Positions 8,031-17,063 of a stretch of 64,000 bases of DNA are shown here, one piece after another. Origin of the DNA: a virus; the IMG/VR virus record IMGVR_UViG_3300044641_009805, positions 124,001-188,000 of that record; one strand, given 5' to 3'. Each line of letters begins with the position of its first letter. Position 1 is the stretch's first letter. The position numbers were made by a program, and so were the translations under genes. The notes under the pieces were generated by a model. That model searched no databases and was not told the origin of the DNA. It saw only the letters and a program-made list of their open reading frames with translations.

Positions 8031-8956
8031 AAATACATTTAGACAACGTGAATATGGGATCTAATTCAGGTCCAAATTCTTTTGCAAAGAGACTTGCAAA
8101 AGGCCTTATAGAATCCGGGCATGAGGTAGAAATTTATGATGGAAGAAATTCAGATGTTTCTTTGGTTTTTATTGAACCTAGTGGTAGACCCTTGGCAAAG
8201 AAAGTCATTCAAAGACTTGATGGAATTTGGTTTTCTCCATCTGAATTTCATGTAAAAAATGTTAACATAAAATCATTGTATCAAAAAGCCGATGGTGTGA
8301 TCTGGCAATCAGAATTTGATAAGAATATGGCATCAAAATGGTGGGGAATTCCAAAAAATGGAAAAATCATATTGAATGGCATAAATGCTGAACCCGTTAA
8401 ACAGTTTAAAATTTCTTCATTAGAACAAATTAGACAAAAGTATGAAATGCTTTTTGTCTGTTCAGCAAATTGGCACTCACAAAAAAGACTTGAATCTAAC
8501 GTTGAGTTATTCAAGCATTTACAAAGTTTTTATGGTTCAGCCGCGCTCATAGTGATGGGTTCAAATCCAAAAATGATTCCTGACGTAGACATATTCTACA
8601 CAGGACCTCAACCTCATGAAGTTTGTCTAGAAGTATTCTCTGCTTCAAATTGGATGATTCACCTTGCTTGGTTAGATCATTGTCCTAATACGGTGGTAGA
8701 ATCTTTATCTCAATTTACTCCTGTTATTTGTTCGGAGCAAGGAGGCACAAAAGAACTAGTTAAGAATTTTGGAGTGATTTTAAAAGAGAATCAACCATAT
8801 GATTACGAACTAGTCAACTATGATAATCCTCCAAAAATAGACGTGAGCCAAATAAAAGAAAAACTTCCAGACCTAAAAGACAAAAAGCCTGACACAGACG
8901 TCTCAATGAATAGAGTCATAAATGATTATCTAACATTTTTTAAAGAACTATTATGA
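8027..8956 (+). CDS. GT-B fold glycosyltransferase (GT4-like)
   Basis: 309 residues, GTG start in a GTGA overlap with the preceding gene. The N-terminal domain has GSNSGPNSFAKRLAKGLIESGH, the start of a GT4 acceptor domain cut down in length. The C-terminal domain has FVCSANWHSQKRLESNVE (the R/K phosphate-binding turn) and HCPNTVVESLSQFTPVI, the E-x7-E-like nucleotide-binding region of GT4 enzymes. The protein is shorter than the usual 360-400 residues. It is probably cytosolic. The next gene overlaps by ATGA. Confidence 0.82.
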   Translation: MKIHLDNVNMGSNSGPNSFAKRLAKGLIESGHEVEIYDGRNSDVSLVFIEPSGRPLAKKVIQRLDGIWFSPSEFHVKNVNIKSLYQKADGVIWQSEFDKNMASKWWGIPKNGKIILNGINAEPVKQFKISSLEQIRQKYEMLFVCSANWHSQKRLESNVELFKHLQSFYGSAALIVMGSNPKMIPDVDIFYTGPQPHEVCLEVFSASNWMIHLAWLDHCPNTVVESLSQFTPVICSEQGGTKELVKNFGVILKENQPYDYELVNYDNPPKIDVSQIKEKLPDLKDKKPDTDVSMNRVINDYLTFFKELL

Positions 8957-9852
8957 AAATAGCCATAAATAGAAAGCCGATAGACGGACCTTGGGGCGGC
9001 GGAAACAATTTTGTTAGAGCAGTATATGCAACTGTTCCTTCTGGCATAACCATTACTAATAATCTGTCAGAAGATGTTGATTCCATATTTCTAATGGATC
9101 CTAGAAAAGAAAATGGAATGTTTGACGCAAATGACGTCTACAAATTTGTATCTTCTGTTAAAAAAATTCCAGTTGTTCAAAGAATCAATGAATGTGATGC
9201 TAGAAAAGGTACTGAACACATGGATAGTTTGCTCTTACAATGTAGCATCTTAAATACAAAAACAATTTTTGTTAGTAACTGGATGAAAGATTACTTCAAT
9301 AAAAAAGGGTGGAATTGTAAGAAACAATACGTTATGCACAACGGAGTAGATGACACTTTCATTGAAAATAGAAAGAACAACTCATATACTCGTTCAGATA
9401 ATAAACTCAAAGTAGTAACTCATCATTGGTCTAACAATTCTTTAAAGGGATTTGACGTATACGAGTTTATTGATTATTTGACCACGAAAGAAAGAAATAT
9501 TGAATTTACTTACATCGGAAGAGAAAGAGGTACCTTTAACAATACAAAAATAATTCCTCCAATTCACGGAGAAGAGTTAGCAAAAGAGTTAGCAAAACAT
9601 GATGTTTATATAAGTGGATCAAGACATGACCCAGGACCTAATCATGTTTTAGAATCTATTGCTGTAGGTTTGCCAACATACGTTCATGTTGAAGGTGGCG
9701 GATCTGTAGAATTCGCAGGCATAGATCATGTCTATAAGAATTTTTTTGAAATTGAAAAGTTGTTGCTTAGCAGAGATTTGAAGAATAATTCTTATGATAT
9801 TTTAAGATGGTCTGATTCAATGAAACATTTTTGGAATATAATTTTTCAATGA
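8953..9852 (+). CDS. GT-B fold glycosyltransferase (GT4-like)
   Basis: 299 residues. N-terminal GPWGGGNNFVRAVY is the Gly-rich loop of a GT4 N-domain; VMHNGVDDTFI at the domain junction is typical of the family; HWSNNSLKGFDVY carries the Lys of the phosphate-binding turn; DPGPNHVLESIAVGLPTYV is the donor-binding E-containing motif. Single, compact enzyme, ATGA-coupled on both sides. Closest in layout to its neighbours at 8.0 and 9.8 kb, which suggests that the three arose from related transferases, but they are divergent in sequence. Confidence 0.85.
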   Translation: MKIAINRKPIDGPWGGGNNFVRAVYATVPSGITITNNLSEDVDSIFLMDPRKENGMFDANDVYKFVSSVKKIPVVQRINECDARKGTEHMDSLLLQCSILNTKTIFVSNWMKDYFNKKGWNCKKQYVMHNGVDDTFIENRKNNSYTRSDNKLKVVTHHWSNNSLKGFDVYEFIDYLTTKERNIEFTYIGRERGTFNNTKIIPPIHGEELAKELAKHDVYISGSRHDPGPNHVLESIAVGLPTYVHVEGGGSVEFAGIDHVYKNFFEIEKLLLSRDLKNNSYDILRWSDSMKHFWNIIFQ

Positions 9853-10751
9853 ATAAGGTGTTTGTCTTACCTCCATCTGAGGATTGGATAGTCGATAGAT
9901 TTGTCAAAGAATGGAATGAAGATAATTCAGACATAAGTGTTAACCACCCAAAAGACGCAAATGTAGTTTGGTTATTAGCTGATTGGGCTTGGCAAAATCT
10001 GTATCAATCAGGTTGGTTAAACGGGAAAAAAGTTTTGACCACCGTTCACCACATTGTTCCTGAAAAATTTAATTCTTTAGCTTATCAAGAATTTATGTTT
10101 AGAGATAAGTTAACGACAGCATATCACGTTTACAACGAACAGACTAAAGACTTTATAAGTAGATTAACAAAAAAAGAAGTATTCGTGGTACCATATTGGG
10201 CAAATCAAAAGATATGGAAAGCAACTGGAAGTAAAAACGATTTAAGAAAAAAATATAATTTGCCGTTGAATTCATACTTGGTAGGATCTTTTCAAAGAGA
10301 CACGGAAGGATCTGATTTGATAAGTCCTAAATTAGAAAAAGGTCCAGATTTGCTGGCCGATTATCTAGAAAAAGTTGTTAAAAAGAATCCTGACTTGCAT
10401 GTTGTTTTGGCTGGATGGAGAAGACAGTATATAATCTCTAGACTAAAAAAATCTGGAATACCATTCACATACGTCGAGAGACCTCCTCATGATGTAATAA
10501 ACGAGTTGTATCAAACTCTTGATTTATATCCTGTGACAGCAAGATGTGAAGGAGGCCCTCAATCTTTGATAGAATGTGGACTATTAAATGTTCCAGTAAT
10601 TTCAAGAAACATAGGAATAGCTACGCAGGTTCTTCCTCTTCATTCTATTCATGACGATGTTAGTTTAGCTATTCCTTCAATTCCTGATGTTGAATCTTGG
10701 AAATTGCCACAAGGATATCAAGGATATCGAAATCTAATATCTGCCATGTAG
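9849..10751 (+). CDS. GT-B fold glycosyltransferase (GT4-like)
   Basis: About 300 residues from the ATG overlapping the previous stop; an in-frame start 18 bases earlier would lie inside the upstream gene. The C-terminal domain shows GSFQRDTEG and KLEKGPDLLADYLEKV (donor phosphate-binding loop), VVLAGWRRQYI, and RCEGGPQSLIECGLLNVPV, an EGGP..E motif like the GT4 donor site. N-terminal VWLLADWAWQN and TTVHHIVPEKF fit the acceptor domain. No membrane segments. Followed by a 14-base gap with a good ribosome-binding site. Confidence 0.83.
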   Translation: MNKVFVLPPSEDWIVDRFVKEWNEDNSDISVNHPKDANVVWLLADWAWQNLYQSGWLNGKKVLTTVHHIVPEKFNSLAYQEFMFRDKLTTAYHVYNEQTKDFISRLTKKEVFVVPYWANQKIWKATGSKNDLRKKYNLPLNSYLVGSFQRDTEGSDLISPKLEKGPDLLADYLEKVVKKNPDLHVVLAGWRRQYIISRLKKSGIPFTYVERPPHDVINELYQTLDLYPVTARCEGGPQSLIECGLLNVPVISRNIGIATQVLPLHSIHDDVSLAIPSIPDVESWKLPQGYQGYRNLISAM

Positions 10752-10765
10752 ATAAGGAGACAAAT

Positions 10766-11680
10766 ATGTCGATTACAATTGCAGTTACAACTTTTAATAG
10801 ACTAAAGTACGCTAAGTCTCTTTTTAAATCTTTAGAAAATGTAAAAAGCAATAATCAACTTATTGTTGTTGATAATTGTAGCACTGAAAAAGGTTTGCAA
10901 GATTATCTCTTTGATCTCAAGAAATCTAACTTGATAGACGATCTATTTTTGAGAGATCCTAAAGAAAGAAATTGGGTAAATGATGAATATGTTGCTAAGA
11001 ACATGATCATCGAGACTGCAAAAAATGACGTGATTTTATTTTTGCAAGATGATTTGCAGCTGATTGTTAATAATGAAGTTTTTGAAAAAACAGTTCAAGA
11101 TTTTATTAGCTTTGATGAGGCGAAAGCATTAGAAGTAAATGCTGTTAGAAACTCGACCGTATCTAACAGGTATGATGCCGATAACTGCGAAGTTTTTAAG
11201 CTCGAAAATTACAAATATTACAAACCGATAGACAATCATTTTCCCACAATGGGATTCTTCAAAAAAGAAGTTTTTGACTTAATTGGGAAATACCCAGTAG
11301 ATTGGCCTCAGACTCAAGATTATTGGGGAAGATCAGAAGACTGGTACGATAACGAAGTAAAATTAAAATTAAAAGATCAGATGAACTATTCTAGTTGGGT
11401 CCCTCTATTTGCTCCTGTGTGGAATGACCCTAGAGGAGGATATGCTTTCATTAGAGGTAATAAGAGGTATGGTTATTATTTAGACGCTCCATCTACTTCT
11501 GGTATGTACTATGAAAAATTGTCTGATGAACAGTATCAACAAAAACAAAATTCTAGGATTCCATTGGGGTTTACTGACGTTTGTAAATCAGATGGTTGGG
11601 AATACAAGGTGGTTAATAAAGACCAGGTAAAATATCCACAAAACAAAATTCTTTTAGAAGGACCTGAAGAGGAATTTTGA
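10766..11680 (+). CDS. GT2-like (GT-A) glycosyltransferase
   Basis: About 304 residues from ATG 10766, chosen because AAGGAG lies seven bases upstream; a start at 10697 inside the previous gene is rejected. N-terminal ITIAVTTFNRLKYAKSLFKS and LIVVDNCSTEKG are the GT2 opening strands; ILFLQDDLQLI near residue 92 supplies the DD metal site. Later NHFPTMGFFKK and DYWGRSEDWYDNE may be the acceptor region. The C-terminal third has several Tyr/Trp-rich stretches and no clear extra domain. Coupled to the next gene through TGATG. Confidence 0.8.
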   Translation: MSITIAVTTFNRLKYAKSLFKSLENVKSNNQLIVVDNCSTEKGLQDYLFDLKKSNLIDDLFLRDPKERNWVNDEYVAKNMIIETAKNDVILFLQDDLQLIVNNEVFEKTVQDFISFDEAKALEVNAVRNSTVSNRYDADNCEVFKLENYKYYKPIDNHFPTMGFFKKEVFDLIGKYPVDWPQTQDYWGRSEDWYDNEVKLKLKDQMNYSSWVPLFAPVWNDPRGGYAFIRGNKRYGYYLDAPSTSGMYYEKLSDEQYQQKQNSRIPLGFTDVCKSDGWEYKVVNKDQVKYPQNKILLEGPEEEF

Positions 11681-12813
11681 TGAACGTTTTAATATTTCCT
11701 ACAGATGATAGAAGTGGACTAGCTTCTATGATCTACCACTATTCAAAATTGGGACATAAAGTTTTTGTTCCTAAAAAAGGAACGCTTGGTCTAAACTGGC
11801 AAAGAATAGCAACTTGGCCTGCTATGCTTTGTAAATCTTTTGAAGACAAAACAAAAAGAAATTTAGAAATTTATCCATTTGAAGAAAATCTTTCTTTTTT
11901 TGGAGAAGATTACTTTTTGAAAGATTTTAAATCTCATAATCTTTATGAAGAAGACATCTATTGTCAAATCATAGATTTGACAAAACAAAAATGTTCAATT
12001 GATGTATTCCACACCTTGCGAGGCGGCGAAAGTTCTTTACGCCAATATTTCAAAATAGCTTCAGAATATTTCCCAAATGCAAAATGGGTATCTTCAACAA
12101 TGAATGCTTGGGATAGTTCACCTGAAAATTACAAAACAAGAAACGCCGCTAAATTTATTCCTGCAAACTATGAAAATAAAAATACAGACGTAAACAATGT
12201 TAATGTCTTTTGTCTGCCATTCGAAAAGTCATTACTTGACATCACGAATGTCTCTATTTCAGGTTACGAAGATGTTTCTTTTGCTTCGTTTAACCACAAC
12301 TTTGAAGTAAGACAACCAGAAGACTATAAGATATTCAAGAAAATGAATTCCTTGCTTAGAGAAATCAATCTACCAGAAGTAATAAACTTCGGTGGAAACA
12401 TCCGTAGCGCAGGAGCTGACATTAGATATTCAAAAGAAAATGGCGTGACTGGTAAATTTCCTACAATCACGCCCAGACAATCTTACAAAATTACGTCTAG
12501 ATTAAAGGCAGCCGTTCATTTCAAGCAGACCGATTGGGGAGGTGGCGTTTTTTATTATTGCTTAAATTCTGGAACTCCCATCATTACGACCAATAGGTAC
12601 GTTAATTCTTCAAACGCTTCAAAGTATCTTATAGATAACATTAATTGTATTCTTGTCGATGATGCTTTAAAAGCATCAAATTCAATTGAAAAATTGTTAT
12701 TTGATGATTCTTACGTTAATAAATTAAGAAATGGAATGTTAGAACTTCAAAAAGAGATTCTTAATAATTCTTATTGGAAAAAGTGGGAAAATTTTATTGG
12801 AGAACTAACATGA
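11680..12813 (+). CDS. Probable GT-B glycosyltransferase, divergent
   Basis: About 377 residues from ATG 11680 (TGATG with the previous stop, GAGGA upstream). N-terminal VLIFPTDDRSGLASMIYHYSKLGH matches the opening Rossmann strand and loop of a GT-B N-domain. The C-terminal part contains RLKAAVHFKQTDWGGGVFYY and NSGTPIITTNRYV, which resemble the donor-site region where a Gly-rich loop precedes a Gly-x-Pro turn, though the classical E-x7-E is not clear. It lies among transferases, overlaps the next gene by ATGA and has no membrane segment. Function is inferred partly from position. Confidence 0.65.
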   Translation: MNVLIFPTDDRSGLASMIYHYSKLGHKVFVPKKGTLGLNWQRIATWPAMLCKSFEDKTKRNLEIYPFEENLSFFGEDYFLKDFKSHNLYEEDIYCQIIDLTKQKCSIDVFHTLRGGESSLRQYFKIASEYFPNAKWVSSTMNAWDSSPENYKTRNAAKFIPANYENKNTDVNNVNVFCLPFEKSLLDITNVSISGYEDVSFASFNHNFEVRQPEDYKIFKKMNSLLREINLPEVINFGGNIRSAGADIRYSKENGVTGKFPTITPRQSYKITSRLKAAVHFKQTDWGGGVFYYCLNSGTPIITTNRYVNSSNASKYLIDNINCILVDDALKASNSIEKLLFDDSYVNKLRNGMLELQKEILNNSYWKKWENFIGELT

Positions 12814-13637
12814 AAGATACTTTATTTCTTTTGGTCACTTGTACGAAAGATGTGACTAGATTTGAGATACTAAAACAAGTTGTTGATAATCTAGTTCATG
12901 TAATTGATAAAAAAACGTTAGATGATTTGTTGGTATTTGATAATGCTTCTTCTTACGAAGGCAGCGTAAAATTATTGACAGACAATTTTGTTAACGTTTA
13001 CCAATCAAAAACCAACATTGGACTTTGGAGCGCAATACATTGGTGCTTAAAAAATTACCAATCTTTGATGAAAAGAGACTACAAATATCTTTACATTATC
13101 GAGTCAGACTTAATTCATTCCAATGACACTCTAAAAAAATTAGAAACATGTGAATCATTTTTAGAATCTAACAGTGAAGTAGGATTTATAAGGACAGAAG
13201 AATTTTTAGTTTCACAAAGACATTTGTACGATAAAGGAAGCCCAAAAAAAGATTCAAGAAAATACGCCTGGGTAACTCAAAATAACTTTATCCAAAACAA
13301 AAGAGTAGAGTTTTTTCAGTCAGATTGTGACGGTATGTATAAATGCAATTTTTTGGCAAAACTACCAGCCCTCAGCAGAATTCAAACTATGAAAGAAGTT
13401 TTTTTAGATCTTTCTAACTTAAAAAAGTTCAATGAGACTGATTATCAAAAGTTGTACTATCAAAGATATAAAATTTCAGCTGTCTTAGACGGAGGCATAT
13501 TTCATTCTAAGTTAGGAAATGAAAATACGGATGTAGTCATCAACGGCAGCAGGAATTACAACCTTAGCATTGATTACAGACCGACTAGATCTGATTCAAT
13601 AACTGAAATTTCTTTAGACGATGTTGTTAAACTTTGA
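12810..13637 (+). CDS. GT2-like (GT-A) glycosyltransferase
   Basis: About 275 residues from the ATG overlapping the previous stop. FLLVTCTKDVTRFEILK and LLVFDNASSYEG resemble the first two strands of GT2 enzymes; YIIESDLIHSND near residue 96 looks like the metal-binding acidic motif (ESD in place of DxD). The end DGGIFHSKLG and a terminal Ser-rich stretch are unassigned. Its TGA stop lies inside the -35 box of the next promoter, so this is the end of the first operon of the island. Confidence 0.7.
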   Translation: MKDTLFLLVTCTKDVTRFEILKQVVDNLVHVIDKKTLDDLLVFDNASSYEGSVKLLTDNFVNVYQSKTNIGLWSAIHWCLKNYQSLMKRDYKYLYIIESDLIHSNDTLKKLETCESFLESNSEVGFIRTEEFLVSQRHLYDKGSPKKDSRKYAWVTQNNFIQNKRVEFFQSDCDGMYKCNFLAKLPALSRIQTMKEVFLDLSNLKKFNETDYQKLYYQRYKISAVLDGGIFHSKLGNENTDVVINGSRNYNLSIDYRPTRSDSITEISLDDVVKL

Positions 13638-13662
13638 ACAGTTTTTTTCGTGAAAGTATAAT
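13634..13662 (+). promoter_or_regulatory. Sigma70-like promoter before the PseB-like gene
   Basis: TTGAAC (13634-13639), exactly 17 bases, then TATAAT (13657-13662), followed after 7 bases by the ATG at 13670. There is no Shine-Dalgarno, and the predicted transcript start coincides with the start codon. The -35 box contains the TGA stop of the upstream gene. Confidence 0.75.
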
Positions 13663-13669
13663 TTGAACG

Positions 13670-14695
13670 ATGAAGTATCTAATATTCGGTGGAACTGGTT
13701 CCTTAGGAAAAAAATTAATTTCTAGATTTTTAAAAAGTGGCGATAAAATCGCTGTTTATTCTAGAGATGAAGCTAAGCATTGGACTATAAAGAACGAACT
13801 CAATTCTTCATCAGAAGTAGAGTTTTTTGTTGGAGACATTAGAGATTATAACCGAGTAAAAGAAGTTATACTTCATTACAAACCTCAAGTCATAATTGTC
13901 GCTGCTGCTTTAAAACAAGTTGATACTTGTGAGCTCAGTCCTTTTGAAAGCGTAATGACCAATTTATTAGGAACTCAAAATGTCGTTAAGTCAGTAAAAG
14001 ACATATCACAGTCTTGGGGATCTGACTGGAGGATAGAAAAAGTTTTGTTTGTTAGCACGGACAAAGCTTGTTCTCCTGTCAACGTTTACGGAATGTGTAA
14101 AGGAATATCTGAACGTCTAGTAACAAGTCAATCTAAAAATGATTCAACTGGCGTTAAATTTTTGTGCACCAGGTATGGAAACGTCCTAGAGTCTAGAGGA
14201 AGCATTATTCCACTTTTCAAATATCAAGCAGAATATTCTGAGAATCTAACAGTGACAGATCCAGATATGACCAGATTTGTTATGACCTTAGATGACAGCG
14301 TAGATCTAATTTTAGAAGCTTTAAAAAGAGGAGAAAGCGGAGAAACCTGGATTCCTAAAATACCTGCAATGAGGATTGGAGATCTAGCTGAAATTTTCTC
14401 AAGTTTGTATAAAAAGCAGATTAAGATCATTGGTCTTAGACCAGGAGAAAAAAAGCATGAAGATCTTATTAATGAGTCAGAGTCTGTTAGAACTAAAGAC
14501 GTAGAAACCCATTACGTAATAGGACCAGCTTATCAAGCAGGTTCTAACGATAGATTCATGTATACAAGCGCTGATGATGTCATGACAAAAGATCAGCTTT
14601 TTGTTAGATTAAAAGAACTTGGAATTATTGATATGTCTTTAGATAATTTTCAAGGATTAAAGATAGAAGAGATTGCAACAAACAGGAAAAACTAA
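13670..14695 (+). CDS. UDP-N-acetylglucosamine 4,6-dehydratase (PseB/CapE/FlaA1-type)
   Basis: 341 residues. SDR of the inverting or retaining UDP-GlcNAc 4,6-dehydratase family, which makes a UDP-4-keto-6-deoxy-HexNAc. GGTGSLG at residues 7-13 binds NAD(P); AAALKQVDTCE and STDKACSPVNVYGMCK (about 129-144) hold the catalytic residues; RYGNVLESRGSIIPLF, DPDMTRFVMTLDD and IPKIPAMRIGDLAEI are signatures of this family. Its length matches the cytosolic PseB/CapE type rather than the membrane type. It heads a second transcription unit with the aminotransferase and acetyltransferase, the order expected for a 4-acetamido-4,6-dideoxy-HexNAc pathway. Inverting or retaining chemistry cannot be settled by eye. 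Confidence 0.88.
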   Translation: MKYLIFGGTGSLGKKLISRFLKSGDKIAVYSRDEAKHWTIKNELNSSSEVEFFVGDIRDYNRVKEVILHYKPQVIIVAAALKQVDTCELSPFESVMTNLLGTQNVVKSVKDISQSWGSDWRIEKVLFVSTDKACSPVNVYGMCKGISERLVTSQSKNDSTGVKFLCTRYGNVLESRGSIIPLFKYQAEYSENLTVTDPDMTRFVMTLDDSVDLILEALKRGESGETWIPKIPAMRIGDLAEIFSSLYKKQIKIIGLRPGEKKHEDLINESESVRTKDVETHYVIGPAYQAGSNDRFMYTSADDVMTKDQLFVRLKELGIIDMSLDNFQGLKIEEIATNRKN

Positions 14696-14696
14696 T

Positions 14697-15839
14697 ATGA
14701 ATAAACAATATCATCTTTTCAAAGTTCATATACCTGTAGAAAAAGCATTGGATCAAATCAAAAAAGTTTTTGAATCAGGATTCATAAATGAAGGAATACA
14801 AGTAACTGAATTAACGGAAAAGTTAAAGTCATATCTAAAGACTGAAAACTTGATACTGGTTAACAGCTGTACTTCAGCTTTAACAATGGCTCTACGTCTT
14901 TGTAATGTCACAAAAGATGATGAAGTTATTTCAACTTCTATGACCTGTGTAGCTACCAATACGCCAATTGACAACTTAGGCGCAAAAATAGTTTGGGCTG
15001 ATGTAGATCCTGAAAATGGAATGTTAGACCCAAACGACGTTCTTAATAAAATTACTGCAAAAACTAAAGCTGTCATTGCAGTTGCTTGGGCAGGAACCCC
15101 ACCAAGACTTCAAGAATTAAGCAAGATTTGTAAAGAAAAAAACGTTAAATTAATCTTGGATGCAGCTCATGCTTTTGGCGCATCTTACGATAACCTTCCT
15201 TTACATCATTGGTGCGATTTTGTTTGTTATAGCTTTCAAGCTATTAAACATGTCACTACAGGGGATGGCGGCGCTTTAATCAGTAAGTCTGATGAAGATT
15301 ATAAACGATCAAAATCGATGAAATGGTTTGGCCTAGATAGGGATGTAGCAAAAGACGCCTCAGGAAATTGGAAAGGCCAGCAATGGGATGTTGATATAGT
15401 TGAAGCTGGGTATAAATTTAACATGAACAACGTATCAGCAGCAATTGGATTATCGCAGATTGAATATTTCGATGAGATAATAAATTCTCACGTAAAAAAC
15501 GCTAAGTTGTATAAACAACTTTTTGAAAATGAAAAGTTTGTTTGTTCTGCTTCTATTCCTGAAGGATCTAACTCTACATTTTGGGTTTATACCATGAAAT
15601 TAAAAAATCCAAAATTAACAAGGGATCAACTATTGAAATCTTTAAATGAATTAGGAATACATGCAGGAGTGGTTCATGTTCCTAACCACGAGTATACTGC
15701 ATTTGAAAGCTTTAACACTAATTTGCCTGGTGTCGAAGAATTTTCAAAGAATCAATTTTCTTTACCTTGTGGGTGGTGGTTGGAAGAAAATGACATAATT
15801 GAGATTGCAACAAAGGTGAAAGAAATTGTCAACTGTTGA
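14697..15839 (+). CDS. DegT/DnrJ/EryC1 family sugar aminotransferase (PseC-like)
   Basis: About 380 residues from ATG 14697, directly after the previous stop. PLP-dependent transaminase acting on keto sugar nucleotides. NSCTSALTMALRL near residue 55 is the cofactor phosphate region; ILDAAHAFGA holds the PLP-nitrogen Asp; SFQAIKHVTTGDGG places the Schiff-base lysine at about residue 184; NMNNVSAAIGLSQ is the conserved family stretch before the C-terminal domain. It follows the 4,6-dehydratase and precedes an acetyltransferase, so I infer amination of the 4-keto product. Length is normal for the family. Confidence 0.92.
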   Translation: MNKQYHLFKVHIPVEKALDQIKKVFESGFINEGIQVTELTEKLKSYLKTENLILVNSCTSALTMALRLCNVTKDDEVISTSMTCVATNTPIDNLGAKIVWADVDPENGMLDPNDVLNKITAKTKAVIAVAWAGTPPRLQELSKICKEKNVKLILDAAHAFGASYDNLPLHHWCDFVCYSFQAIKHVTTGDGGALISKSDEDYKRSKSMKWFGLDRDVAKDASGNWKGQQWDVDIVEAGYKFNMNNVSAAIGLSQIEYFDEIINSHVKNAKLYKQLFENEKFVCSASIPEGSNSTFWVYTMKLKNPKLTRDQLLKSLNELGIHAGVVHVPNHEYTAFESFNTNLPGVEEFSKNQFSLPCGWWLEENDIIEIATKVKEIVNC

Positions 15840-16362
15840 AGCTAAAGAATTAACACATCAAAAATTCTCATTAAGAGAAGTTTGCGATGATGATCATCTT
15901 TGGTTAGTAGAACTTCATAACGATCCTGAAGTTTTGAAAAACTTAACTAATCCTCAACCTATTACTTTAGAATCTCACTTAAATTGGTGGAATTCTTTGA
16001 ATAAAGAAAAAGAAAAAAGATACGTTTTTTGTGTTAATGAAGAAAAAGTAGGATTTTGCAAAATCTATTCAATAGATCGTAATAACAAAAATTGTTTATT
16101 AGGAGCAGATATACACAAAGACTATAGAGGAAAAGGGTTAGCAAAGCACATGTGGCAATTAATGCTTCATGTTTGTTTTAATGAGTTAAGTCTACACAGG
16201 GTTTCTTTAACCACAGCATCCTATAATTTGATAGGACAAAGAGTTTACAAAAATCTAGGATTCAAAGAAGAAGGTAGACAAATTGAATCGTTGTACAGAG
16301 AAGAAAAATATCATGATTCTATATGCATGTATTTGTTAAAACAAGACTGGAATAACAAATGA
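15826..16362 (+). CDS. GNAT-family N-acetyltransferase (PseH-like)
   Basis: 178 residues, TTG start overlapping the aminotransferase by 14 bases, with AAGGTGA about seven bases upstream; no closer ATG fits the fold. GNAT fold: FSLREVCDDDHLWLVELHND at the N-terminus, WWNSL.., then the acetyl-CoA motif DIHKDYRGKGLAKHMW (R-G-K-G-L/A loop) and RVSLTTASYNLIGQRVYKNLGF, typical of ribosomal-protein/PseH-like GNATs. By position it would acetylate the 4-amino group of the UDP-sugar made by the two preceding enzymes. Confidence 0.88.
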   Translation: MSTVEAKELTHQKFSLREVCDDDHLWLVELHNDPEVLKNLTNPQPITLESHLNWWNSLNKEKEKRYVFCVNEEKVGFCKIYSIDRNNKNCLLGADIHKDYRGKGLAKHMWQLMLHVCFNELSLHRVSLTTASYNLIGQRVYKNLGFKEEGRQIESLYREEKYHDSICMYLLKQDWNNK

Positions 16363-17063
16363 AAATTTTCGTTGGAACGATGGAACATGGAGAACTAGAT
16401 TTTCAAGCTTCTAAAGAATCAATTCAAAATCAAGTTGGTTTTGAAATAACTCATCACATAGTTTCAAATCATCCAGAAAAAGAAGCTCATGAAAAATTAT
16501 TTTCCGCGTGGAATGAAGCTAAAAAAGATCATCAACTTTTCTTGAAGGTTGATGCCGATACTGTCTTGTCTCATAATGAAGTTATAAAAAACTTTGTTGA
16601 AGTTTTTGAAAGTAACTCTAGAGTAACAGGTGCGCAAGCTTGGTTACACGATTATTTGACAGACAGCTTGATATATGGACTAACTTGCTTAAAAAACACT
16701 GTCAATGTTGCAACAAAAGTTGATAAGTTGTATCCTGATCGAGCAGACACGGGTCATGATATCGTTTTACGCGGAAATCAATTACCTGAAAAGTTAATAC
16801 CTGCCGGGAAGCATTGCTGGTACTCTTCAGAATCTCAAGCATTTCATTACGGCTTTCATAGAGGTAAAAAGAACCAATCAGACATTCTTAATAAGGTCTA
16901 TTCTGCTTGGGAAAAAAACGATTTTGACAGAATCAGAGGCATGTGTCTAATGGGATTTAAGTTGTCTTTATCGTACGAAAATGTTGATTATAGAGATGAA
17001 GATTTTCAAAATGCTTTTGAAATTGCTAAGAGAACTTACTCAAAAGAAAAAGTAAAAAGATGA
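16359..17063 (+). CDS. Probable GT-A fold glycosyltransferase
   Basis: 234 residues. IFVGTMEHGELDFQASKESI at the N-terminus is followed by LFLKVDADTVLSHNE near residue 60-74, a DxD motif in the GT2 position. GAQAWLHDYLTDSLIYGL and the late HYGFHRGKK resemble acceptor-side features of small GT2-type enzymes; His residues near the end may take part in catalysis. No membrane segment. ATGA overlaps on both sides. The family call rests mainly on the DxD and the context. Confidence 0.65.
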   Translation: MKIFVGTMEHGELDFQASKESIQNQVGFEITHHIVSNHPEKEAHEKLFSAWNEAKKDHQLFLKVDADTVLSHNEVIKNFVEVFESNSRVTGAQAWLHDYLTDSLIYGLTCLKNTVNVATKVDKLYPDRADTGHDIVLRGNQLPEKLIPAGKHCWYSSESQAFHYGFHRGKKNQSDILNKVYSAWEKNDFDRIRGMCLMGFKLSLSYENVDYRDEDFQNAFEIAKRTYSKEKVKR

